Below, one piece after another: positions 1 through 8,209 of a stretch of DNA of 47,528 nt. A program made the position numbers and the translations under genes. The DNA lies in the NCBI GenBank assembly GCA_024304855.1, contig JAMWZG010000004.1, positions 1 to 47,528 on the forward strand. Reading direction: 5' to 3'. Each line of letters opens with the position of its first letter. Position 1 is the first letter of the stretch. The notes under the pieces were generated by a model. It saw only the letters and a list, made by a program, of their open reading frames with translations, was not told the origin of the DNA and ran no database searches. The DNA comes from Paracoccaceae bacterium (lineage in GTDB: Bacteria > Pseudomonadota > Alphaproteobacteria > Rhodobacterales > Rhodobacteraceae).

Positions 1-306
1 ACCCTGGTCGATGCCACCCGCCTGATCCAGCGCCTCGACCCAGATGGGGCTTTCGCGCAGGTCGGTGATATGGCTGGCGGCGCGGAATGTGGGCGCGAAA
101 AGGTCGCTGGCCACGGCCATTTCGGGCAGGCCCGCGTCAGCAGGCACCAGCGCGGCCACGGCCCCTGCCCTGCGCCACATGGTCGCCACACCGGCGGGGG
201 CACCCGTGGCATAGCGGAACGCCTCGGGCGACAGCAGGATCAGCGCGTCGATCCCGGCCTCGGCCATCAGGGTTTGCGCGCGGGCACGGTCCAGAAAGGC
301 GGGCAT
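1..306 (-). CDS. M24 family peptidase (Xaa-Pro peptidase/creatinase-like), N-terminal part only
   Basis: The first 102 codons are visible; the gene runs off the left edge. The translation begins MPAFLDRARAQTLMAEAGID and continues with a LILLSPEAFRYATG segment, which is the usual pattern of the creatinase/prolidase N-terminal domain (a short helix, then 'gidaLvl..p.n..Y.tG'). The metal-binding pita-bread domain would lie outside the window, so catalytic residues cannot be checked. It is the fourth gene of the TRAP operon: the TAA of dctM is 11 bases upstream and an AAGGAG sits just before the ATG. The context suggests hydrolysis of an amide or dipeptide-like compound imported by the TRAP system. 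An M24-like protein without peptidase activity is also possible. Confidence 0.75.
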   Translation of the reverse strand, partial: MPAFLDRARAQTLMAEAGIDALILLSPEAFRYATGAPAGVATMWRRAGAVAALVPADAGLPEMAVASDLFAPTFRAASHITDLRESPIWVEALDQAGGIDQG

Positions 307-317
307 GGGCGTTCTCC

Positions 318-1610
318 TTACAATGAGACGAGGCTGGGCAGCCAGGTGACGCTGCCGGGAAAGGCCACGATCAAGGCAATCAGCAGCAAGAGCGCCAGCC
401 AATAGGGCAAGGCCGCCACCGCCGCCTGCCCCAGTTTGACCTGCCCGTTGGTCATGCCGGTCAGGACATAGAGGTTCATGCCGACAGGCGGGGTCAGCAT
501 CCCGATCTCGATCAGCAGGGTGATCAGCACGCCCAGCCAGACCGGATCATAGCCAAGACCCACCAGCAGCGGGAACACGATGGGCAGGGTCATGATCATC
601 ATCGACAGCCCGTCGAAGATGGTGCCCATCACGATATAGAGCAGCACGACAAGGCCAAGGATGCCCAAGGGGCCGATCCCCAACCCTTCGACACCGCGCA
701 GAAGTTCCTGCGGCAGGCCCAGCACGCTGATGGATTGGGCCAGGATCACGGCCCCCATGAAGACCATGCCGATCACGCAGAAGGTGGTCAGCGTGTTCAT
801 CAGGGCTTGCAGGATGCCGCGCAGGGTCAGGTCGCCGGCCAGAAAGCCGATGACAATGGCGCCAAGGACACCCACACCGGCCGATTCCGTGGGGGTGGCC
901 AGCCCCGCGAACAGGCTTCCCAGAACGGCCCCGATCAGGGCCAGCAGCGGCCAGATATGCACCAGACCCAGCAGGGCGCGGCCAAGGCCGATCTCGGGTT
1001 TGGGTTCGGGGGTCAGCGCCGGGTTGCGCCATGACGCGACGGCGATCCAGAGCATGAACAGCAGGGCTGCCAGAGCGCCAGGGATGAGCCCTGCCAGAAA
1101 CAGCTTGCCGATCGAGGTTTCGGTGAAAGCGCCATAGATCAGCAGGCTGAGGCTGGGCGGGATCAGCAGGCCCAGCGTGCCGCCCCCTGCAAGGCTGCCC
1201 ACGACCGTGGCCTTGTCATAGCCGCGGCGGGTCAGTTCGGGGTAAGCCACCGATCCCACGGCGGCGGCCACGGCCATGGACGATCCGCTGACGGCACCAA
1301 ACAGGCCGCAGACCGCAATATTCGTGTGCAGCAAGCCGCCCGGCAGGCGGGCAAAGACAGGCGACATGGCGCGGTAGACGCCGCGCGCCAGGCCCGAGGC
1401 CACGAGGAGTTCGCCCAGCAGGATGAACAGCGGGATCGCCGTCAGGGTGAAACTGTTGAACGTGTTCCAGACCGCCTGCACGCCAAGGCTGGTGGCCCCG
1501 CCTGACCAGACATGCAGGATGACGAACCCGGTCAGGCCCAATGATGCGCCCAGAATCGCCCCGGTCAGCACCGTGCCCAGAAGCGTGCCGCCCATCGCCA
1601 GCCAGATCAT
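318..1610 (-). CDS. TRAP transporter large permease, DctM family (TRAP system 1)
   Basis: 430 residues, the normal length for DctM. The protein is almost entirely hydrophobic, with about 12 membrane segments and the family's two glycine-rich repeats (GSSMAVAAAVGS near residue 110 and the LIPPSLSLLIYG segment near 150; the second repeat has LTPPVGMNLYVLTG near 375). DctM is the Na+-coupled membrane subunit that moves the ligand delivered by the periplasmic DctP. Its ATG overlaps the TGA of dctQ by four bases (ATGA), so translation is probably coupled. The substrate is unknown; downstream is an M24 peptidase-like gene. Confidence 0.95.
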   Translation of the reverse strand: MIWLAMGGTLLGTVLTGAILGASLGLTGFVILHVWSGGATSLGVQAVWNTFNSFTLTAIPLFILLGELLVASGLARGVYRAMSPVFARLPGGLLHTNIAVCGLFGAVSGSSMAVAAAVGSVAYPELTRRGYDKATVVGSLAGGGTLGLLIPPSLSLLIYGAFTETSIGKLFLAGLIPGALAALLFMLWIAVASWRNPALTPEPKPEIGLGRALLGLVHIWPLLALIGAVLGSLFAGLATPTESAGVGVLGAIVIGFLAGDLTLRGILQALMNTLTTFCVIGMVFMGAVILAQSISVLGLPQELLRGVEGLGIGPLGILGLVVLLYIVMGTIFDGLSMMIMTLPIVFPLLVGLGYDPVWLGVLITLLIEIGMLTPPVGMNLYVLTGMTNGQVKLGQAAVAALPYWLALLLLIALIVAFPGSVTWLPSLVSL

Positions 1611-2134
1611 GCGTCAAAGCCTTTCTCGGGCATGTCGGGGGCCGCCATCCCTGCGGGAGGCGGGCGCAGCATCTGCCATGCGGCCACCAGTGCCGCCAGT
1701 GCCACACCGACCGCCATCATCCCCACGAAAGGGGCAAGCGGTATCCGCGCCACCTCGGTCTTGAGGTTGAGCATCAGGGTCAGGTTCAGATCGGCCAGCG
1801 CATCGCGGAAAAACACGGCGGCAAAGGCCAGAAACACCAGTTGCCCCAGCAGGAACAGTGCGCGTCGCGCGCCAGCCCGGCTGCGATCATAGAGCAGGTT
1901 CACACGGATATGGGCATGGGTGGCCAGCGCATAGGGCATTCCCAGAAACACGGCACTGACCAGCATCAGCCCGGCCAGATCCTCGGTAAAGGCGAAGGGT
2001 GCGCCAAAGGCATAGCGCATCACCACGGCCAGCACGGTCAGCGCAGCCATGCCCGCAATACAGGCCGCACCCAGCGCCCCAAGGGCACGGGTGATCCACA
2101 GGATCACCCGGTCGATCCGTTCCGGCAAGGTCAC
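1607..2134 (-). CDS. TRAP transporter small permease, DctQ family (TRAP system 1)
   Basis: 175 residues with four predicted membrane segments and the DctQ-typical 'VVMRYAFGAPFAFTEDLAGL' region near residue 40 and 'HAHIRVNLL' near residue 70. I start at the GTG at 2134, 11 bases after the dctP stop, with GGGG just upstream. A longer frame to 2224 would run into dctP by 79 bases and adds a basic N-terminus unlike the family. The small permease supports the large one in the inner membrane. Its stop overlaps the dctM start. Confidence 0.92.
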   Translation of the reverse strand: MTLPERIDRVILWITRALGALGAACIAGMAALTVLAVVMRYAFGAPFAFTEDLAGLMLVSAVFLGMPYALATHAHIRVNLLYDRSRAGARRALFLLGQLVFLAFAAVFFRDALADLNLTLMLNLKTEVARIPLAPFVGMMAVGVALAALVAAWQMLRPPPAGMAAPDMPEKGFDA

Positions 2135-2145
2135 TGACCCCGGCC

Positions 2146-3174
2146 TTACTGGTTGATCAGCGCGAGGATCTTTTCGCGGTAAGCCACGGCGGCCGCGCCG
2201 CCTTCCTCGGACAGTTTCAGCCATGTGGCCGATGCCGCCTCGCGGATGGCGGCCACGTCAGCCTCGCTGAAATCGTCATACCAGGTCACACCCGCCGCTG
2301 TCAGATCGGCACGGGCGGCGGTTTCCGCAGCCGCGTCACCGTCGAACTGGAACGAATCCTCCTTGAGCGTGACCAGCGCCTTGTCCAGGGCTTCGCGGTT
2401 CTCGGCGCTCAGCCCCTCCAGCGTGGCCTTGTGGGCGACGATGGCATAGGGCGCGGGCGGGAAGGGAAAGCCGGTATAGACCGCGTGTTTCGCCACCTCT
2501 TGCAGCGAGATCGACTTGGCAAAGCGCGCGGCATAAAGCGCGCAATCCACCACGCCGGTTTGCAGCGCGGCATAGAGTTCGTTCTGCGGCACGATCTGTG
2601 CAGCCACGCCCAGCGCGGTGAAGGTTTCCACCTGCTCGCGCGAGCCGACGCGCAGCTTGCGGGTCTTCAGCTCGTCCAGCGTCTGCACGGGTTCGCGGCA
2701 GAAGAGCGAGGCGTCGATCATCGGCAGGGCCATGAAGCCCACCACGGGGATGTTGCGCTCGGCAAAGCCGGTCGTCAGCGCCTCTTCGACGGCGGGCAGG
2801 GCGCGCAGATGTTCCTCGGCGGTCGAGACCGAGCCGTAGACGTAAAGGCTGGCCAGATCGGGCGCGTCACGGCCGATGAAAGTGGGCCAGATGAACGCGA
2901 TTTCCGGCGTGCCCGTCTGCATCCAGCGCAGGGCATCCGCATCCTTGAGGTTCATGCCGCCGCCTTCGATCACGTTGATCGTGAAATTGCCGCCGGAATT
3001 GGCCGCGACATTCTCGGCGAAGGTGCGGATATGGGCGGATTCGGGACGGGTCGGCGCGTAGTTGTTGTTGAAGCGCCAGGTCACGGTCTCGGCGGCGGCG
3101 ATGGTTGAAGTCAGGCCTAGGGTGATGGCCGTGGCGGCAGAGAGGATGCGCGTGGTCGGGAACAGTGCGGGCAT
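2146..3174 (-). CDS. TRAP transporter solute-binding protein, DctP family (TRAP system 1)
   Basis: 342 residues. The start at 3174 is preceded by AGGAG at good spacing and gives a clean Sec signal peptide (cleavage expected near residue 28, after IAAA); an in-frame start at 3222 would add 16 residues before it without a ribosome site. The DctP fold is recognised by 'KTRKLRVGSREQVETFTALG' and 'NELYAALQTGVVDCALY', the region that holds the conserved ligand-binding Arg and the hinge. It binds a carboxylate-type ligand in the periplasm and hands it to the DctQM pair encoded directly downstream. The upstream inverted repeat at 3204-3223 may be the operator for the operon. Confidence 0.94.
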   Translation of the reverse strand: MPALFPTTRILSAATAITLGLTSTIAAAETVTWRFNNNYAPTRPESAHIRTFAENVAANSGGNFTINVIEGGGMNLKDADALRWMQTGTPEIAFIWPTFIGRDAPDLASLYVYGSVSTAEEHLRALPAVEEALTTGFAERNIPVVGFMALPMIDASLFCREPVQTLDELKTRKLRVGSREQVETFTALGVAAQIVPQNELYAALQTGVVDCALYAARFAKSISLQEVAKHAVYTGFPFPPAPYAIVAHKATLEGLSAENREALDKALVTLKEDSFQFDGDAAAETAARADLTAAGVTWYDDFSEADVAAIREAASATWLKLSEEGGAAAVAYREKILALINQ

Positions 3175-3203
3175 GGGAAAGCTCCTGTTGATTTCGCGGG
3201 AAA

Positions 3204-3223
3204 GTTGTTTGTGATTAAACAAC
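3204..3223. promoter_or_regulatory. Candidate operator in front of TRAP operon 1
   Basis: GTTGTTT-GTGATT-AAACAAC: a perfect 7-bp inverted repeat with a 6-bp spacer, 30-49 bases upstream of the dctP start. Position and symmetry fit a repressor or activator site. No regulator gene for this operon is visible in the window, so the regulator is unknown. Confidence 0.45.
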
Positions 3224-3362
3224 GTCTTGTGCCATTTGTGATCCCTGTTGCGGCGGCAATCAAGGCCCGGAGCGAGAGGCGGATGAAAAAGATGACCTCC
3301 TCTGCTCCGGTCGCGGATGGGTCAGCGGCAGGTGGTCATTGCCCGATCAAGGATGCGGCAGA

Positions 3363-4223
3363 TCATGGATGCAGATCTGTCCAGCCCTCGCGCAAAGCAA
3401 CGGGATCAATGCCGAAACGCGCCTTGATCATGCTGTCGATCTGGCTTTCTGATGCGCGGATCACGTCCTTGGTCTTGACGATCTTCTCTACCCCACTGAC
3501 GTTGTGGCTGTGGACGGATCGCAGATACATCATCTCTTGTGGCAGGCTGATATAGAGGTTCTTCTGCCACATCCGGTAATGGTGATATTTGATCGCACTT
3601 TTCGAGGATTGCGGCCGCAGGAAGATGATCTGCCCACAGGACAGATGCGCCTTGACGAGGCGCCGGATCACAATGCCGTCGTCCAGAAAATAGACGAAGG
3701 CGCCGGCGGGGAAATCGACACCGGCCACGCCACGCTCGATGATCGGCACGCGGAAATCCTGCCCGGCCTGTCGTGACCGCGCGACGAAATCCAGCGCGAC
3801 GGCGTCATCATCGTCCAGACGGAACTCTCCGACCAGATCGGTGCCGGGCCGCCGCATACGGCGGAAGATGCGGGTGCACAGATCCTTGGGGTCCTGGCCT
3901 TCCGGCTCGATCACAAGCTGCACGCCCGGCACGGCATCCGTCAGGACGCGAAGCTGGTTCAGAAAGGCGAGCGGCATCCGATCGCCCACCAGAACCGAGA
4001 CGGCAAAATCCGGGTCGGTCTGCTGCCGCAACGGCGGCAGGAAGATGTTGGCGAAGATGAAGATCCGTTCCCGCAGCCGTGCTTCGGCATAAAGAGAGGC
4101 GCGCAGATCCTCCATCGTCTTGTGGGTGCCATCGAAAGCCCCCAGCGCGAAAGGATAGGAGAAGCGACACAAGCCATTGATGTCAATTCTGAATTCTTTG
4201 TCCACCCGACCACAACCACGCAT
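3363..4223 (-). CDS. Putative rhamnosyltransferase-like glycosyltransferase
   Basis: 286 residues, cytosolic. The N-terminal 'GLCRFSYPFALGAF' and the central 'FRLDDDDAVALDFV' (near residue 135) match the pattern of the 'putative rhamnosyl transferase' family (Pfam Rhamno_transf), in which an acidic run corresponds to the metal/nucleotide-sugar motif of GT-A enzymes. The acceptor is unknown. It lies alone: 188 bp beyond it is the start of the TRAP operon on the same strand and 99 bp upstream is the end of the aminotransferase gene. The ATG at 4223 has only a poor ribosome site, so a start a few codons further in is possible. The gene looks complete. Confidence 0.75.
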   Translation of the reverse strand: MRGCGRVDKEFRIDINGLCRFSYPFALGAFDGTHKTMEDLRASLYAEARLRERIFIFANIFLPPLRQQTDPDFAVSVLVGDRMPLAFLNQLRVLTDAVPGVQLVIEPEGQDPKDLCTRIFRRMRRPGTDLVGEFRLDDDDAVALDFVARSRQAGQDFRVPIIERGVAGVDFPAGAFVYFLDDGIVIRRLVKAHLSCGQIIFLRPQSSKSAIKYHHYRMWQKNLYISLPQEMMYLRSVHSHNVSGVEKIVKTKDVIRASESQIDSMIKARFGIDPVALREGWTDLHP

Positions 4224-4322
4224 TACCGATACACAAGACAGCAGACATGGCCGCCCATGGGGACCATGTCTGCGAAGCTGTGCTATTCCGGTGCGGGTTG
4301 CAAGCCTGTCGTGGTCAGACGG

Positions 4323-5777
4323 TCACGCAGGCATGGCCTTGGGGGAAAAGATCGCGCGGCGCGGATCGCATTCGTACAGCGTCACAAGACCGCTGGCGCG
4401 GTCGGCCAGATCACAGAGGCTGTCCAGAATGAAATCCACCTTGCTGTCGGTCATCAGCACACTCAGGTTCAGGCGGGTGAAACCGGGTTTCGCCACCTCC
4501 TGCCCCGACAGGATCGCGTCGCGCAGAGTGTCGGAAGTCGCGGCGTCGATCCCCAGAAGGTCATGCACATAGGGTCCGGCGCAGGCGCATCCGCCGCGCG
4601 CCTGAATGCCGTAGTGATCGCTGAGCATCCGGGTGACAAGTTGCTGATGGATATGCCCGCCCTGCCCGTCACGGATACGGAAGGACAGGATCGGCAGGCG
4701 GTCGGGCAGGTTCGGCCCCAACAGGTCGATCCGGGGATGGTGGCGCCAGCGCGCCTCGGCTTTGGCGACAAGTGCGTGGTTGCGGGCGGTGATCGTGTCG
4801 GTGCCGATCGCATCCTTGACGGCAAAGGCCAGTGCGGCGCGGATATCGCCGATGACATCGGGGGTGCCCGCCTCCTCGCGCGCTTCAAGGCTGCTGCTGT
4901 AATCGTGGCTGCTGGGCGAGACGAAGCGGACCGTGCCACCGCCCGGCCATGTCGGCGTCCGGCTGCGCACCGCATCGCGGCGCAGGATCATCACGCCTGA
5001 TGCGGCCGGCCCGCCGGTGAATTTATGCGGCGATGTCACGATGGCGTCGATGGGCGCATCGGGGGCAGGGGTCATGTGGATCGGCAGGTAGGGCCCGCCG
5101 CCCGCGTAATCCCAGACCATGATCGCGCCTGCCGCCTTGACCTGACGGGTCAGGCTTTCGACATCGGCCACGATCCCGGTGATGTTGGACGCGGCGGAAA
5201 AGGCGCAGATCACGCGGCCGGGGGCGCTGGCCAGTGCATCGGCCAGTGCAGCCCGGTCAGGGCCACCTGCGGGGGCTTCGGGCAGGGTCACAACCTCGGC
5301 CCCGCTGTCGCGCCATGGCAGGATGTTGGAGTGATGCTCGTAGGGGCCAAGGATCACGCGGACAGGTGTGGTGCGGTCATCCGCCCCCAGAAGCGCCACC
5401 AGACGGTTGATCCCCGCCGTGGCCCCTGCCCCGCAGAAGATCACCGCATGATCCGGCCCCGCGCCGCAGACCTGCGCGATGGTCGCGCGCGCTTCGGCCC
5501 GCATCCGGGTCATGGCACCGCCGCAAAAGGACGCCTCGGTATGGCTGTTGGCGTAGAAGGGCAGCACCTGCTCCATCACGAAGCGTTCCACCTGCATCAG
5601 GGCGCGCCCGGATGCGGTGTAATCGGCATAGACCAGCGGTTTTTGCCCGCAGGGACCGTCGATCATGACGCCTTCACCGATCAGGCCCGCGCGCAGGTCG
5701 GCCAGATGGTCCCGGGTCATCAGGGATGCCCGGAAGCCTTCGATGGGTGATGTGGTGATGCCTGTCAGATCGCGCAT
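4323..5777 (-). CDS. Class V aminotransferase (PLP enzyme of the cysteine desulfurase/epimerase type)
   Basis: 484 residues. Visible landmarks: 'GPYEHHSNILPW' (His 148/149 stacking on PLP), 'VWDYAGGGPY' (Asp 223, partner of the PLP ring nitrogen), 'TSPHKFTGG' (Lys 252, the Schiff-base lysine) and a Cys-rich 'GGCACAGPYVHDLLG' near residue 410. These define fold-type I, class V. The enzyme is longer than a typical SufS/NifS (about 400) and resembles the stand-alone selenocysteine-lyase/isopenicillin-N-epimerase-like group; the real substrate cannot be told. It is transcribed divergently from an Lrp/AsnC regulator 102 bp away, which often controls its neighbour, so an amino-acid catabolic role is likely. 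Confidence 0.88.
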   Translation of the reverse strand: MRDLTGITTSPIEGFRASLMTRDHLADLRAGLIGEGVMIDGPCGQKPLVYADYTASGRALMQVERFVMEQVLPFYANSHTEASFCGGAMTRMRAEARATIAQVCGAGPDHAVIFCGAGATAGINRLVALLGADDRTTPVRVILGPYEHHSNILPWRDSGAEVVTLPEAPAGGPDRAALADALASAPGRVICAFSAASNITGIVADVESLTRQVKAAGAIMVWDYAGGGPYLPIHMTPAPDAPIDAIVTSPHKFTGGPAASGVMILRRDAVRSRTPTWPGGGTVRFVSPSSHDYSSSLEAREEAGTPDVIGDIRAALAFAVKDAIGTDTITARNHALVAKAEARWRHHPRIDLLGPNLPDRLPILSFRIRDGQGGHIHQQLVTRMLSDHYGIQARGGCACAGPYVHDLLGIDAATSDTLRDAILSGQEVAKPGFTRLNLSVLMTDSKVDFILDSLCDLADRASGLVTLYECDPRRAIFSPKAMPA

Positions 5778-5830
5778 GATCCCTCCTGTTCGCTAGAGGG
5801 AGGATAACGCAGCCGGGCGCAGGAATTTAC

Positions 5831-5842
5831 CCAAATATTTGG
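5831..5842. promoter_or_regulatory. Candidate Lrp-type operator (CCAAATATTTGG)
   Basis: A perfect 12-bp AT-rich palindrome lies in the 102-bp gap between the divergent aminotransferase and Lrp-family genes. Lrp/AsnC proteins usually bind AT-rich palindromes in such gaps and regulate both themselves and the neighbour. Assignment is by position and symmetry only. Confidence 0.45.
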
Positions 5843-5879
5843 CTGTTCACCTGAATTATTGTGTCATATGATCTGATTT

Positions 5880-6344
5880 ATGGAGCAGTTAGATAGTTTT
5901 GATCTGAAAATACTGACCAGCCTGCAAGACGACGCGTCGCTGTCGCAGCGGGAGTTGGCGGATCGCGTGGGCCTGTCGCAGAATGCCTGCTGGCGGCGGT
6001 TGCAGCGGCTGCAAGCCTCGGGGCTTGTCAGCAATGCGCGGGTGACGGTGGATCTGTCGCGGCTGGGCATGGATCTGACTGTCTTTGTGATGATCCGCAC
6101 CAGCCACCATTCGAAAGACTGGGCCGAGGTTTTCGCCCGCCACGTCAAAAGCCTGCCGGAGGTGGTAGATTTCTACCGGATCGGCGGGGATTGGGATTAC
6201 ATGCTCAAGGTCGTGTGCCGGGGGATGCGCGGCTATGACCAGTTCTATCAACGCCTGATCACGGGGTTCGATTTCACCACCGTGACGGGGCTCTTCTCGA
6301 TGGAAGGTATCCTGGAGAACCGCCCGCGCGACCTCTATCTTTAG
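5880..6344 (+). CDS. Lrp/AsnC family transcriptional regulator
   Basis: 154 residues. The N-terminal winged HTH (about residues 4-55, with 'SQRELADRVGLSQNACWRRL' as helix-turn-helix) is followed by the RAM ligand-binding domain with 'VDFYRIGGDWDYMLKVVC' near residue 100 and the terminal 'FDFTTVTGLFSMEGI'. These proteins bind an amino acid and control transport or catabolism of it. The target is most likely the divergent aminotransferase gene. The last 92 bases belong to a 129-bp repeat that occurs again at 6889; this upstream copy carries the intact end of the gene, ending DLYL. Confidence 0.95.
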   Translation: MEQLDSFDLKILTSLQDDASLSQRELADRVGLSQNACWRRLQRLQASGLVSNARVTVDLSRLGMDLTVFVMIRTSHHSKDWAEVFARHVKSLPEVVDFYRIGGDWDYMLKVVCRGMRGYDQFYQRLITGFDFTTVTGLFSMEGILENRPRDLYL

Positions 6345-6381
6345 GGGCGGTCCGCCAAGGGGCGCTGCATCAGGGCGGCCA
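6253..6381. repeat. 129-bp direct repeat, copy 1
   Basis: Identical to 6889-7017 except for one base (A at 6337, G at 6973). It holds the 3' end of the Lrp gene and, on the other strand, the last 14 codons of the MFS gene as a dead remnant. The pair brackets a 507-bp insert. Confidence 0.95.
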
Positions 6382-6459
6382 AAGCCGCCAGACGCAATGT
6401 ATCCCTGAAACGTCTAGCATCAACGAACAGGTGCAAAAGTCAGATCCTCCCTTTCGCTC

Positions 6460-6786
6460 TTAATCCCAACTTTCCATGGGTATGTTCCCTCTGCATCCGG
6501 CATTCGGACCGGAAGTGATCATGATGTCATGCGTTGCAAAGCCCGCATCTGTGATGATTGCAGTTGTTCCACTTGGGACGATGCAAGAAAGTAGCTTGGC
6601 CACCAAACCAGGGTTGGTTTTATGAACATTTCCCTGGATCAAGCTCATTGCCTCGCTTTGCGCATCCTTGGACTTCCAGACAAACACTTGATCGGTGCCG
6701 CCAAGTCCAACCACACGACCATCAAGCGCAAGCGCGGGTGATGCGCACCCTATTGCAACACTGGCGGCGATTAGCATTTTCCTCAC
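6460..6786 (-). CDS. Small secreted protein of unknown function, in a repeat-bounded insert
   Basis: 108 residues. I do not recognise the family. The GTG start at 6786 is supported by AAGGAG six bases upstream; the N-terminus MRKMLIAASVAIGCASPALA is a clear Sec signal peptide with cleavage after ALA. The mature protein has about 88 residues and two cysteines (in 'LLSCIVPSG' and 'NAGCRGN') that could form a disulfide, so it is probably periplasmic. It is AT-richer than its neighbours and lies wholly inside a 507-bp segment bounded by 129-bp direct repeats, which points to recent acquisition between the Lrp and MFS genes. Confidence 0.7.
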   Translation of the reverse strand: MRKMLIAASVAIGCASPALALDGRVVGLGGTDQVFVWKSKDAQSEAMSLIQGNVHKTNPGLVAKLLSCIVPSGTTAIITDAGFATHDIMITSGPNAGCRGNIPMESWD

Positions 6787-6888
6787 GAGTCGCTCCTTTT
6801 CAAATCAGTTTAAAATTTCTCATTAACTAGCACTCAAAGGTTAACCGTTTTTTAATTGAGGTTTCGGCCGTCGGTCATTTTAATGGAT

Positions 6889-7017
6889 GCCTGATCACGG
6901 GGTTCGATTTCACCACCGTGACGGGGCTCTTCTCGATGGAAGGTATCCTGGAGAACCGCCCGCGCGACCTCTGTCTTTAGGGGCGGTCCGCCAAGGGGCG
7001 CTGCATCAGGGCGGCCA
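6889..7017. repeat. 129-bp direct repeat, copy 2
   Basis: Second copy, offset 636 bases from the first. It contains the genuine 3' end and stop (6977-6979) of the MFS gene on the minus strand and a non-functional 3' remnant of the Lrp gene on the plus strand (ending CL instead of YL). In the ancestral arrangement the two stop codons must have overlapped (TTAG). Confidence 0.95.
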
Positions 7018-8158
7018 GCGCGCCGATCAGCAGCAGGCCGGAGGCCGCCAGCAGGCTGATGCCGATATTGCCCGCCAGATCGCCTACCAGACCCGCGCCA
7101 TAGGGGCCGGCGGTCTGTGCCACGGCAAAGACGACCGTGAACAGGCTGATGGTGCGGCCCCAGCTCTCAGGCGGCAGGTTCTGACGGGCGAAACTGGTGA
7201 CGGCGCCGGGGGCCATGAAGACCGACAGGCCGAATACCACGGCGGAGATCAGCAGAACCGGGCCTTGCGGAAGCAGCACCGGCAGGGCCGATCCGATGGC
7301 GATCCCTGTCAGGATCATGGCCAGCGGCAGGCCCGAGGCAAAGCGCGCCAGAACCGGCCGCCAGACCAGTGGCGAAATGCAGATACTGCCGCCCAGCACC
7401 ACCCAGACCAGCGCGATGAAGGGGGCGCTGGCTTGTTGTTCGGTCATCCAGGCCGACAGGAAGGTGAGGTAGACGATGTAACCCAGACCGAAGCCCGCGT
7501 ATCCCATCAGTTCCGGCAGCATCCGGCGGACGGGCAGTGGCACGGGCTTGCCCTGTGTCTGAACGGGCGCGCGCAGTTGAAACGCGGCCCAGAGACCGAG
7601 GGGCACGAAGGACAGGCTCATCGCGCCGATCACGATCCAGCCATAGGGCCAGGAGGATGGCCCCCAGGCGTCAAGCATCAGGGGCAGCGCGGCACCTGCC
7701 AGCACGATCCCCAGACCGCCTCCCGATCCGAACAGGATCGCGATGGCCAGCGCGTTGCGGCGCGGATCGCCCTGAAACAGACCCGCCGCCAGCGCACCGG
7801 CGGTGGAAAAGGACATCGCCCCCACGACACCTGCGACGATGCGCCAGACCGTCTGCCACCAGAGCGCGGCGTAAAGCCCGGTGGCCAGCAGCGCCAGCGT
7901 CGTGGCGACCAGACCGATGGCGAACAGCCGCGTCGGCGGGATATGCCGGATCAGCGCCATGGTCAGCAGCGCCCCTGCGATATAGCCCATGGCATTGGCT
8001 GTGTTCAGCCAGCCCGCCTGCGCATAGGTCCAGCCCATTTCGGATTTCATCGCGGGCAGGATCAGGCCATAGGCGAAACGCGCGAACCCGTTGGTGACAG
8101 TCACCCCGAGGGCAAGGCCGGTCAGAACCAGCCAGGGACGGGCAAGCGTCGCGCTCAT
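6977..8158 (-). CDS. YbfB/YjiJ-type MFS transporter
   Basis: 393 residues from the ATG at 8158 (MSATLARPW), which has AAGGTG eight bases upstream; an open frame to 8284 adds a non-hydrophobic 42-residue stretch that overlaps hairpins and is probably not translated. About 12 membrane segments. The N-terminal 'GVTVTNGFARFAYGLILPAM' and 'GWTYAQAGWLNTANAMGYIAG' are the characteristic opening of the YbfB/MFS_4 group, whose substrates are largely unknown. Its end was originally stop-to-stop with the Lrp gene. The 144 bases between the universal stress gene and this start contain four hairpins in a row. Confidence 0.88.
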   Translation of the reverse strand: MSATLARPWLVLTGLALGVTVTNGFARFAYGLILPAMKSEMGWTYAQAGWLNTANAMGYIAGALLTMALIRHIPPTRLFAIGLVATTLALLATGLYAALWWQTVWRIVAGVVGAMSFSTAGALAAGLFQGDPRRNALAIAILFGSGGGLGIVLAGAALPLMLDAWGPSSWPYGWIVIGAMSLSFVPLGLWAAFQLRAPVQTQGKPVPLPVRRMLPELMGYAGFGLGYIVYLTFLSAWMTEQQASAPFIALVWVVLGGSICISPLVWRPVLARFASGLPLAMILTGIAIGSALPVLLPQGPVLLISAVVFGLSVFMAPGAVTSFARQNLPPESWGRTISLFTVVFAVAQTAGPYGAGLVGDLAGNIGISLLAASGLLLIGALAALMQRPLADRP

Positions 8159-8209
8159 GCGGTTTGGCACCTTGGCCGGGCTGGTATCAGGGGGCGTGTC
8201 TGCATCATC

